Assembly: GCF_040802235.1 (NCBI RefSeq)
Contig: NC_133158.1
Coordinates: 84,802,501-84,866,500, forward strand
Reading direction: 5' to 3'
Origin: Manis javanica
Taxonomy: Eukaryota; Chordata; Mammalia; Pholidota; Manidae
DNA length: 64,000 nt
This document shows positions 1-12,100 of the stretch, one piece after another (within the stretch, counting starts at the first letter, position 1; every line of letters begins with the position of its first letter). The notes beneath the pieces are model-generated. The model was not told where the DNA came from, searched no databases, and saw nothing but the letters and a program-made list of their open reading frames with translations. Both the position numbers and the translations under genes were made by a program.

Positions 1-650
1 GTAGCCCTTCCCTACTTGTCTAAAGTAGGACAGAGAGTGAAGACTTGTGCTTAAATCCAGAAAGTTGGATGAAATGGTGAAGTAACAAAGACACTTACCA
101 CTGGAAGAGCACAGGGGGCAAAACACACTAAGTTGAGCCCTGAGAAGTCTTTAAGGCAAAGTACACACTCAAAGGACGGGAGCGTGGGCAACCTCAGAAA
201 GGAAGCACACTTAAGGTTTTAGGATTCTGTTGTTTAAGGCTTTCAAGAATGTGGCAAAGAGCAGGGCATCTAGGCTTCACATGTGGTCTCATGTTGTCTA
301 TCTCCAGTGAGAGACATTATGTAATCATGCATAGTCCTTCAGATATTATGTAAGATAAATTTAACACAAGGAATATCTTCATCCTGTTCTCCTACAAGAT
401 AGTGGTTGTCCTCAAGCAGTGGGGACATATCACTTAGGACTGCCTGCCCTGCCTTAAGATAGGGTCAGTTGTTGGCTAGTTACCATATAACATCTTAGGC
501 CTCTTCCCTCCTAACACCCTGGTTTTTTAAATGAAATCTTACTTACCCTCCTGTTCTTCCTATACTGTTTATACCTTGACATTTTTCATCATAGGCAGGA
601 AAAACCAACCATGATGCTTGTCCCATGTCTCTGCCCTACCTCAAAACGAG
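1..650. repeat. Old LTR-like interspersed repeat, copy A
   Basis: This stretch shares scattered blocks in the same order and orientation with 36950-37740: 'ccctacttgtct', 'aggacagagag', 'aaatccag', 'accactgga' and 'actgcctgccc'. Divergence is high and indels are frequent, as in an ancient LTR retroelement. I cannot assign the family with certainty; an ERVL-class LTR is the best guess. The left end lies outside the window. No gene is seen here. Confidence 0.5.
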
Positions 651-1059
651 CTGTTTGAAGGTGATAGAATTTGAGAAAGTTTTTCTCAAAAATATTTTTT
701 TGGCTATAATATTTTTACATCATAAATGCCAAAACAAAATAAAAATGTGGGCGGTCAAGCAATCTCATTTGCTTCCATTATCTCTGTGATTTATAGCCTT
801 CCTAGAGTTTTCAGTTGCTTTTAACTTTTGGCTAATGTCTTCATTCGCAACTTTTAATCTCACCATTTTTCTTTCTCAACCTAGATGCGCCCCCGGACTC
901 TTGAGTCCTCGAAGTTCTCTTGGCCACTCAGCCTCCCACCCCAGCTCGCTGCTTTTTCACTGTTGGCTTCCCCTTCCCCTGGGGAAACTGCCGGAGCCAG
1001 GGAACGCTGGAGCTCGGGAGCAGGCGAGGAAGGATGCCTCTGCAGTGTTTACTAGGCCT

Positions 1060-1309
1060 CCGGTTTCTCCCGGAGCCCTGCCCCCGGAGCCCTGCCCCCA
1101 GCTCCGGAAAGCTTCCAGGAAACGTCCCCGTTATCACTCCTCGGGCTGGGGGCTGGGAGCGGGCGGTCCCCTCCGCCCCGCTCCGGCCCTTCCGCGGGCG
1201 CGCGCTTACTGGCGGGGCCGCTGCGCCGTAGTCCTCAGGCAGCGGCGCCCGGGCTCAGGTTCCCTGCGCACCGCGCCACGGTCCCGCCCGCAACTCTGCC
1301 CGCTTGGGG
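1060..1309 (+). promoter_or_regulatory. PROS1: PROS1 GC-rich, TATA-less promoter and 5' UTR region
   Basis: The sequence becomes GC-rich and CpG-dense from about 1060 to past the start codon, in an otherwise AT-rich window. GC-box (Sp1-type) cores are visible at 1161-1166 (GGGCGG), 1173-1179 (CCGCCCC), 1211-1217 (GGCGGGG) and 1283-1289 (CCCGCCC). No TATA box lies at a usable distance from the start codon. This fits the known TATA-less, Sp1-dependent promoter of human PROS1. The transcription start cannot be fixed from sequence; it is probably within about 150 bases of the ATG. The factor sites are inferred from motif only. Confidence 0.75.
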
Positions 1310-1385
1310 ATGAGGGTCTTGGGTGGGCGCTGCGGGGCGCTGCTGGCGTGCCTCGCCCTAGTGCTTCCCGTCTCAGAGGCAAACT
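1310..1385 (+). CDS. PROS1: PROS1 exon 1 (signal peptide)
   Basis: 76 coding bases encode Met-Arg-Val-Leu-Gly-Gly and then a Leu/Ala-rich hydrophobic core, ending at Ala-Asn plus one base of the next codon. This is the signal peptide that sends protein S to the secretory pathway; cleavage is expected near residue 24 after 'SEA'. The ATG has G at -3. The donor is T|GTGAGT at 1386. The first base of codon 26 (Phe) is completed by exon 2. Length and phase equal the human exon. Confidence 0.96.
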
Positions 1386-2584
1386 GTGAGTAATCAACAG
1401 CGTCTTGTCTTCTGTTTTTCCCATCAGTGGCCTTTCGGTAGGACTTTGTTTTCTAGGGCTGCAGCCTCCCAGAAAGTTTCCAGTAAGCCCCCGATAACCA
1501 CCCGGCTGATGGAAGCAGCTGTCGATCTAGCGAGCAGTGTAATGGTGGGGCAAGGCCAATATATGCCCTGCTCTGGGGATCGAGTGTTGCCTACGGCACA
1601 GATTCAAGAACCTGTGTGACACTAAACAGCAATGAAGGAATTAGAACACTTAACACCTTTGCTCCCAAGAGCTTACGTTCCCCGTCAGAGGGCAGAAATG
1701 AGCATATTCCATTGCAAATTTTGCAATTTCTGGACTTTGAGCTTGGCTTGCTTATCTCAACATTGACAAACGAATTGTTTTAGGATTGACTGCGGGTTTG
1801 CATAGCAATAGGTAGATGTCATTTTCTAACCTTGAAATCAGAAGGACTGTTAAATATTGTATGTCTCAGGTCATTTTTTTACTGAGGATTTTTGACACTG
1901 AGTGCCACTGATTTGAGGTTGTGGCATGAATTCTTTATACTTTATGTTTGTATTTCCAGTTCTTTATGTTCCCATGCCTGGATTAGAGGCAGGATATTGA
2001 GTTTTCTCTGAAAAATATATAAGGAATATCAAGATATTTAATACCTTTTAGTTGTAGGTTAATTCTGTTGCTTCTAAAGTTTAAACATATTCACTAATTA
2101 AAAATGCTTACTCCTGCTATGTTTTATTCTTGGGAAATGGCATGGGAGAGAGAAACTATGAATTTCAAATAATTTTTAGACTGCATAAAGCTCCAGTGTG
2201 AAAATTTCAAAGACAGTAATATCAGAATTAAATAGAGATTTATAAATATTCCACTAGTTTTTATTAGTTACTGACCAAGGTGAATGAAGTATTTTAAAAT
2301 TCTAATTTAAAGGCTAAAACATTATTTGTTGATCTTGTATTAAAGAAGTACAACAGCAGAACTTCAACATGCAAACCCCAGTAATTAAGACTGTATGTGC
2401 AGCACATGCATTAATTCATTGCCTGTACATTTTATTAAGACAATCAAATGTTTGCCTGCTAACCAGTATTTTGGAGAGAAGAGGCAAAGTGGCTTGCCAC
2501 ACTAATTGCTTGTCACACAGGAATTTGCTAAATGCTTCTTGTAGAGATTTTTATATTTTCATTGAATCTAGGCAGTTAAAAATG

Positions 2585-2620
<36 letters not shown>

Positions 2621-3148
2621 TATACACAGGTAATCAAACCATTTATACAGAGAAACACTTGTTATATATAGACTCTGATAGAGTAGATAAATTAATTCAG
2701 CAAATATATCACCCAAAGAACAGGTGGCTTTATACAAAGAACAGATCACTTTATTATTCCTTTATTTTAAAAAGCATGGTAGTTTAATTGGATTAAAAAT
2801 CATCTCTGGTTTACTAATGAAGAAACTGAGGTACAAATAGTACCTAAAATTTTAAATTTGAGAGAAACTGGAACTCTAGATATTATATTTATAATTTTTA
2901 GTTTAGTCCATAGAAATATAGTTGTTATTTAAAGAAAAAAGTTTACAAATCACAGTTTTGGTTTTGAGAGAGTTGTTAGAAATCATCCAGTACAACTTCT
3001 TCATTTCAACAAAAAAGAAATTGTTCAGAGACATTAGCTGATTTTTTAGACATTTTTATATGTATTTATACAAACACATATTTATATACATCTGTGTGTA
3101 TGATTTTATATATATTTATACAAACATACATATATGTAGATGTGTATG

Positions 3149-3189
<41 letters not shown>

Positions 3190-6100
3190 ATACAATTCTG
3201 TGAGAGAGATTTAAAATATATACCTCCTACATGTTTTATGTCATTTCCCACTAAGGACTGTGGTGAAGAGAAATAGGAGAAAGCAGATGTCCTCTTTGGC
3301 TGTCCTAAGCAGGCCCGATCCAGACTTCCACTCTGGGTGGATGCAGTCTACTCTTTACATCACTGACTTATATTTTCACTCTCTTTGTTCCTTCTCTAAC
3401 TGTCCCTTTCACTTTATCTATCTTTGCTTTTCTTATATTACCTTTGTAATGTTGCACTGATGGACAGATTTTCTGAAGATGAGGGTTGAGTTGGGGTTGG
3501 TGCTGGGAGACGTAGAGACATGCGTGTGGTACATACAACAACAAAACTCTCCACCGTATTCTCTTGCCATTAATTCTATGCTAGGATATACACAATAATT
3601 CATTTCTTACTGGGCGTTTTCTCTTTACCAAGTTTAGTTTCCTTTTTATAGCTAAATGATCTATATGCATATTTAAACTTTCAAAATATTGTAAGAAAAA
3701 TATGTGGGGCCCATATATATATATGAATATTCTTTGGTTAAAAAAAAACAGTAATGAACTCTTGCTAACTAAAGCAAGAAAGAAAACAAGGAAGCAAAAA
3801 AAGAGCTGAGTGTATTTACTGGAAGGCTACTGAATGGCATGCTGAATAACCAGGCTTAGGGAAGACTTGGGCATTTAGGGGATGTGTATGAAGGGAACTC
3901 ATGTGCTTGCTATGTTAGAAACTGGCATCAGATGACCCCATTCTAACTACTTTGCATTCCTGTGTGTCTCTGCTCAGGACTGAAATTCCTAGAAGAGCCT
4001 GATCATTTTAATTTAGCTAATGTCTGAACTTGTGACTCACTAGAATTAGATACAGTGCCAGGACAGCTCCCACAAAGGAATGCATGCTGAAAAGGAAGCC
4101 AAAACAAGGGAAACCTACATTTTCTAATTATTGGCTTATACATGCTCTTCTTTCTTTCTTTCTTTCTTTCTTTTTTTGAGAGGGCATCTCTCATATTTAT
4201 TGATCAAATGGTTCTTAACAACAATAAAATTCTGTATAGGGGACTCAATGCACAATCATTAATCAACCCCAAGCCTAATTCTCAAAAGTCTCCAATCTTC
4301 TGAATCATAACGAACAAGTTCTTACATGGTAAACAAATTCTTACATAGTGAGTAAGTTCTTACATGATGAACAGTGCAAGGGCAGACATCACAGAAACTT
4401 TAGATTTTGATCACACATTATGAACTATAAACAATCAGGTCAAATATGAATATTCATTTGATTTTTATGCTTGATTTATATGTGAATCCCACATTTCTCC
4501 CTTATTATTATTATTATTATTATTTTTTAAATAAAATGCTGAAGTGGTAGGTAGATGCAAGATAAAGGTAGAAAACATAGTTTAGTGCTGTAAGAGGGCA
4601 AATGTAGATGATCAGGTGTGTGCCTGTAGACTAAGTATTAATCCAAGCTAGACAAGGGCAACAAAACATCCATGGATGCAGAAGATTTCTCTCAAAACAG
4701 GTGGGGGTGAGGTTCTAAGCCTCACCTCTGTTGATCTCCAATTTCTCACCTGATAGCTCCCCTGCAACTGTGCCTGTCTTAGGTTGTTCCTCCCTTGAGG
4801 AATCTTACCTGTCTCTGGCTAACCAGTCATCTTCTGGGGCCACACAAGGAAATGTAAAGTTGGTAAGTGAGAGAGAAGCGATATTGTTTGAAAAGGTTAG
4901 CTTTTTACTTCTTTGCAGATTTATGCCCTGTGGCTTCTATGCCCAGCATTTGTCTTGAAGTATCTTTACCACTTGGAAGAATTATGATACTCGGTAATTT
5001 CGATATGAGGCACAAATTCTACTTAAAGGTTGTAATTAGGAAGGAAGAAGAAAAGCTAAAGAAGTAGCAGGCGGAAGAAAACATGGGAAGATTGATTATT
5101 TCTTTGACATATCTTCTTGTAGTGTAACATAAGCATGTATAGGTTTTAAACTACTAATTAAATTGTGTGCACACATTAACATAATAGGAATACAGCTACA
5201 TAACCAAAGCAGATCTACAATTACCAGCCATCTCCAGAGAAACGAAGAAAACCAGTTAGGCACCCTAGGCATTTGTGAAAACTTATCAATGATATGATGG
5301 ATATTGTCTAACTGAATGTGAATAGTTTGAGAAAAATCAGACAAATTAAAACAACACATTCCTGGGAACTGTTCACATCCCATATTTTCTTTTAACAGTA
5401 GATAGTCTGTAGTCGCAAGATTTTGGAGCGCTGCAACTTGCACTTATCCTAATTCCTGGTTGAGTTCCGACAGTATAGATCCAGTCAAATTTGTTGTTTT
5501 ACTGTATGCACAGGCTAGCTTAGATATCTCCTTCTTCATTTCAATTGCAAGTCCAGGAACCGGTGGGATGAATGCAGCTACAACTGCAACAGCGCCAAGA
5601 TCTTTGTTGAAGTTTTTTGATGATCATCTTCTGGAATGACTCTTCCAGAGAATGTTGATGTTGGAAGTTCTTCTTCATATCGTATCTTAATACGTTTTCT
5701 GGGTAACCAAATTAGGCTTTGATCCTCTGTATAAACACAAACAAACCCTTTGCCCACACTTTGATATGCCCTTTATATCATTGTGAAGAACTTATTGGAG
5801 ATCACCACACAGGAACTGCTTTTTTTTTTTTAAGAGAAAGGAATATTATCAGAAAAATGTACTTCCATAGCTGATCATCTGACACCCTTTAAATGATCAA
5901 AATTAAGGATATTTAAAGCATGCATTAATCGTTGATTTACAGTTAGTTTTATCCTATCAGGGAGTAATCCCCCTTTTCTTTTTTTTTTATCAATAATCTA
6001 CAATTACATGAAGAATATTATGTTTACTAGGCTCTCCCCTATACCAGGTTCCCCCCCACAAACCCCTTTACAGTCACTGTCCATCAGCATAGCAAAATGT

Positions 6101-9100
6101 TGTAGAATCACTACTTGTCTTCTCTGTGTTGTACAGCCCTCCCCTTTCTTCCACCCCCCCATTATGCATACTAATCATAATACCCCCTTTCTTCTTCCCC
6201 TGCCTTATCCCTCCGTACCCACCCATTCTCCCTAGTCCCTTTCCCTGTGGTACCTGTTAGTCCATTCTTGGGTTCTGTGATTCTGCTGCTGTTTTGTCCC
6301 TTCAGTTTTTCCTTTGTTCTTTTACTCCACAGATGAGTGAAATCATTTGATATTTCTCTTTCTCCGCTTGGTTTATTTCACTGACATGCTCTTCTTTTTG
6401 TAAACAGCATTTGAAAACATTTCAAATACAATGCAAGTAACTAATATATAGCAAAAGGGACTCCTCCTCAGTAGATCCTAGTCACCACATCCAGAGATGA
6501 AGGCGCAAGCCTGCCATTTCCTCATTTAGTGTCACTGGGTGGTGTCTGTGCCTCCTCTAGCTCTGTCACAACCCCATGTCACTGTGCTATGCTTTATGGA
6601 TGAAATGATACATTGTAGTGTACCAACACATTCCATATGCCAAAAAATCATTTTAAAAAAAGACAAATGAATACAGGCACTGGCTTTAGGACTTGTTTGT
6701 CTCTCCTGGTTATACGCTGCAGCTGGATCTATAACCTCCTTCTCCTACCGTGCTCATGTACCTCTTACTCTCAGGCAGAATCTCCTGTTTGGCTTTTTGT
6801 CTGCTCAATGAGATGAACCACTCCTATTCAGTAAGAATCAGAGCCCTGTGTTCCTACCCGTGGATGGGTGTATCCATCTCTTCTTTTACAGTTTCTACTA
6901 TGTATAATAGTCATCCTGAAAGAGGAACTCTCCTTCTAATCCTGATTTATATGTGGCAACAACACTATTTTGCCTCGATTATTTTCATTCCAGCATAATC
7001 CTTTTTAAAATTTTTCAATAGGAATAAAGAACCAAAATGGCTACATAGCAATCTCAGCTTCAGATTCAATGGAAAGTATGTGTGTTCTACAGTGAATGCA
7101 ATCCTTTTTGGTTTCCCAATTTCTACATGAGCAGAACCCCCTTGTAAGGAAAGAAAGCAAAAAATTTCAGAATAGGTCATTGAATTGGTTTCCTAGTGCT
7201 GCCGTAACAGTGCACCACAAACTGGGTGGCTTAAAAATCAAAATTCATTGTGCCATAGGTCAGGAGACTGGAATGCTGATGTCAAGGTGTCAGCAGGGTT
7301 GGTTCCATCTGAGGGCTGTGAGTGAGAATCCATTCCAAGCCTCTCCTAGCATCTGGTAGCCTCAGACATTTCTTGGCTTATAGGTGGCATTCTCCCTATG
7401 TCTTCACATCATCTTTCCTCTGTAAATGTCTGTCTTTGTTCCAAATTTCCCCTTTTGATATGGATATTAATCATTAGATTAGAGCTCACCCTATGACCTT
7501 GTATTAACTTGATCATCTATAAAGCCCCTATTTCTGAATAAGGTCATATTTACAAGTACTGAGGGATTAGGATTTCACCATCTTTGCAGGGGTCACAACT
7601 CAACCTGTAACAGTCATTAAGCATCGTATCATGACAAGTACCTCCCTTCCTACCTTCATTCCTGACCTGTGTATTTAAACTTTAGGAAAAAAAACATCAT
7701 ATGTTGATGATTGCTGGTAGAGAAAACCTACCACATTTTTTGAAAGAGAATATTGTGTCCCAAAAGGCAGTGACTGAGCCCTCAATAATTGATCATTCCA
7801 TCAATCCATAAGGTTAGTTCCTTCCAGGTATTAGGTTATACAGTAAGACCAACGAAAACCATAATAGTCATCCCATTGACTTACTTCCTTAATTGTGAAA
7901 TTATTCCCTTAGAGGTAAAGTTGTGTGACTTAGAATAAAGCACTGAATGAGCGTACCAGTACTGGTGCTGATAGAAGAATAAAATCCAAATGCAGAAAAA
8001 ATGTTTCTACCTGAGTACAAACCACTGCTCCTCCATGATAAAAGAACCCCCCAGGAATCAGATTGGATTTTGCAATATGTCCAATTTCTAACTGGTGAAA
8101 GAATAGCAATTCTGCTGACAAATGTGGTTTTTGTTGTTTGTTTTAGTAGCAAGAGGCTGGTGGGCCTTAGTGAAGGAAAGTCTACATAGCTGAGTCAATA
8201 TGTAGCCCTTGCCACCATGGCTGCTTTTTTTCTGAGTATTGAACAAACATTAATGACTATTGAACACTCTGAGTGATACAGACCCTCAGCCTGGGAGTCA
8301 TATGTACCCACAGACTTTATATGTCTGTCTTTCATGGCACTTTAAAAATCAGAAAATTCTCTTTCAAAATTTGGTTTCATTACTTCCCTTAAAAAACAAA
8401 GGAAGATCTGGCAATACTGGGTCTTCATTCCAACATGGTAAGATTAAATTAGAAGTGATTCAGAGCTGCCTTCTTTAGAGAGAATATACCCCCCCCACCC
8501 CCAGTCTGCCACAATTCCAAGCATCCCCTATTGTCTTTCACCAGTTCCTTTCCCTTGTTTAGGGTACCTCTCTAACACTTTTTGAGTTTGTGATCCCTGC
8601 CCCAGATTGCCTTGAGATGAAACACGCTGACAATCCTTACATGGGTCATTCTGCCCTCTCTTATTATTAGGAACTTTTCTAGAGTAAGCCTGTTTTGTGC
8701 ACATTCACCTGGAACACAGGTATTCTCAGTTCCAAGCCAATTCTTGTCCAGACTCTCCTGTCCTTGGGCCTGAGGTCTAGCTCTTTACAAGTCTCAGGAA
8801 AACTGGACAGGCCATTTATAACCATTCAAAAGGTAGACTAGATCCCAACCTCAGATAATTTCTCATTCTAAGCAAAGCGAACAGTGAGAAACACTGCTCC
8901 TGTGCCTTCTCACTGGGAGGGTTTTGTTTCTCCACTGCTCCTCAGGATCACCATTGAGAGAGGCTGTAGTTTGTTCATTTGTTTCTGGCTACAACTTAAC
9001 TGCAAGTTTACTTCTGTATCATGTTGGTAAACCACACAGAGATATTTGTAAACCAGAGATTTTTGTCTTTGGTAGGTTGGTCATAGGCCTTTCCTCACGA

Positions 9101-12100
9101 AGCCATAAAGGGAGCTTGAGAGAGGACAAGAAGTCAGGAGGGTGAGCAACCTGCACTGGCCACTTAGTTACCTCTTTAGGCCCAACCATTCATACCATTT
9201 AAACATGTCACAACTAAATGTATTGCCAGGTGGGACATACAACATCCAGTTCACAATGAGATATTCAGATCACATGGCCACCAGGTGCTCTGTGGTCAGA
9301 TTTTCAGACCCCACTGAAGGCCAAAGGAATTATTTCTTCATATTGTACTAAAGAATGTCTGGCTTTTCAGTGTTATGTAGTATATGCCAAAGTTTTGTCT
9401 AGGATGGCATTAGCCACTCAAGCCAGCTATTAAGAGTTGAAGCTAGTGGTCCTAAAGCACATGAAATAAAATCAGCAATATTAATATGTTCAGCCTGACT
9501 CAAAATTATATATGCCTTTCTGTATTTTTTCCTATTGTTTTGTAACAGATTACCACAAACTTAGCATCTTAAAACAGCACAACTTATTATTTCATAGTTT
9601 AATGGGTCAGAAATCCAGGCACAAGTCCAGGGACCTGCTTAGGATTTCACAAGGCTAAAATCAAGGGGTGCACCAGAGCTGAGATCTCATCTGAAGCTCC
9701 GGGTCCTCTTCACGCTCACTGATTATTGGCAGAATTCAGTTTCTGGTAGCTGTAGGTGCAGACCCTTCAGCCCCTGAGGCCTCTCACCATTCTCACTATG
9801 TGGCCTTACCCAAATACGGCAGTTTGCTTCTAAAAGGTCAATAGGACGCATCAGCTGCTGATTCCTGTCTGTAACTTCTGTTTCTAACATCTGAACCTGA
9901 TACACAAGGCTCATGATCTAGAGGTTTCTGGAGTTTTTCATCCAACGGTGTTTCCTGCCCCTCTTCCCCAAAAGGGTCATTCTTTGCCCTTTCTCCCCTC
10001 TGGTCCTTTCATGCACAAGTCCTCCTGTTTGGAAGACTCTTTCTTGTATCATTTATCCACCACCATCCCAGATGATCTGTCCAAAGGCTCCCCCAGCGTT
10101 TGGATACTTCATATGATTTTGCTCCTCCTCTGGTTGGAATCATGGGTTGATGTGTGATAAAGCTTTCTAGGAACTTTATTTCCCCATTTTTATTAAAGGA
10201 TAATTGAGAAAATTTTTATTTTCTTGATTACTGTTCTCTATTACATTATATACATTTGGAGCTTCTTTGTTGTACTCCTTTGCTTTATTGGTTATTTTTT
10301 CAAGTAATAAACTGAAGTACTCTTGTCTTATCTATGTGTTTTTTCTTTTTTTGCTTTCATTGGTGCCCTCTGATTTTTAGTATTAATGGACCAAATTAGC
10401 ACATTACTGAATAACCTTTGTTATAGTCATTAAATTTTTTATAATCTGATATTAGGGTAAGATATGCTATAAAGTATAAAACTTTAATCCCCAAATTTTC
10501 AAATTAATTACCAAATCTTAGCAGCCTAGAAAAATAAGAGTTTGTTTTTCAGTCATGTTAAGTCCAATGTGGTTTGTGTAAATCTTCCATTTTCCATCTC
10601 TTACCATCTGGCATACATGGCCTCCCATGTCCCTGTGTCGAAAATTGGGTGGGGGCAGTTGCCAAGATGAGGAGGGCATTTGAGTTTGAAAGTAGTTATT
10701 TCTAGTTGCTTTATCCTATATCTCCCACAGTGTAACTGAGAGGAGGTTTGGAGTAATGGAAGCTCTGATTTTCTTTGCCATGCCCATTCCACACATTGGT
10801 CCTTCCCAAGCAATATCTCACCTATCTAAAGGGAGCAGTTTTCAGGTTTTATTTAAAGGCTAAAATCATGGCCTTTTATCTTCTGTAAATGGAAGAGGGA
10901 GATGGGCAGACTTCAAATGCTTTGCTATTATAAATGAAGTAGTATAATTAATATGATTTTATGATTGATAAGCTTTTTCTTAGTATCAGAAGCTTCATTG
11001 GTGCTAGATGTTTTAAAATTGTATCATACTATGTCTAAATTTGCTTTCTCTTCACTCATTTGATTTGACACTCAGTAGAGACCCTCTGTATGAAGACTAG
11101 TGTGTCTCTCATTAGCTCTGGAAAATTCCCACCTGTACTTATATGATAATATAATATTTGTACTTATATGATAATAAAATTATTATATGATAATTTTCTT
11201 CCTCTCTATCATCAGTTTTCTTTCTAGAACTCCTCTAGAATTGATCCTTTGTGACTTTAACGCTTACGTCTTTTGTCTCAGTTTACTCTATATTTGAGGT
11301 TTTCTTAACTTTATCTTTCAACCTTTCTGTATTGACAATCATATTGTCAATTTCTTGAAGTATTTTTTGTCTTCAAAAAATACCCATTTATCACATCTCC
11401 AAATACAGTGAAACTGGGGATAACCACTTGAACATATGAATTTGCATATGAATTTGGGGGGAACACATTCAGTCCATAATGCCTTGTCAAGTAGAACACA
11501 GATGCTTATTTTATTACTTTATTTACAAAGGAAGTGGGGAGGTGGTTTTTTTCTTTCAATTGAAGTATAGTTGACATACAATAGTTTATTAGTTTAGGAT
11601 ATATGACATTGTGATTCAAATTTATGTATATTACAGAATGCTCACCATGGTATAGATGGTATTTGTCATGCAAAGTTTTATTACAATATTATTGACTGTT
11701 TTCCCTTTGTTTTACTTTTTTATCCCCATGACTTATTTATTTTATAACTAGAAGTTCGTGTATCTTAATCCCACCACCTCCCTTCCCTCTGGCAACCACC
11801 AGTTTGTTTTCTGTACCTATGAGTCTGTTTCTGGTTTGGTTGGTTTGCTTATTTACTGGTTTTGTTTTTTTGGTTTCCTCATATAAGTGAAATCATGTGT
11901 ATTTGTCTTTTCTGTCTGACTTATTTCACTTAGAGTAATACTTTCCAGGTCCATCCACATGATCACAAGTGGCAAGATTTCATTCCTTTTTATGGCTGAG
12001 TAATATTCCATTGTATATATACCACATCTCATCCATTCATCTCTTGATGGACACTTAGGTTGCTTCCCTATCTTGTAATGTAAATAATGTCGTGATAAAC

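Noticed and set aside
1..1309. Start of the divergent neighbour ARL13B
   Set aside because: In human ARL13B lies head to head with PROS1, but no ARL13B coding exon or second CpG-rich promoter is visible in these 1.3 kb.
835..1389. 184-codon + strand open frame over the CpG-rich promoter
   Set aside because: It overlaps exon 1 in a different frame, starts in AT-rich upstream sequence and is Pro/Arg/Ser-rich as expected from GC-rich DNA; the real start is at 1310.
5096..5443. 115-codon minus-strand open frame
   Set aside because: It lies inside the L1 3' UTR fragment at 4154-6383 and has no domain.
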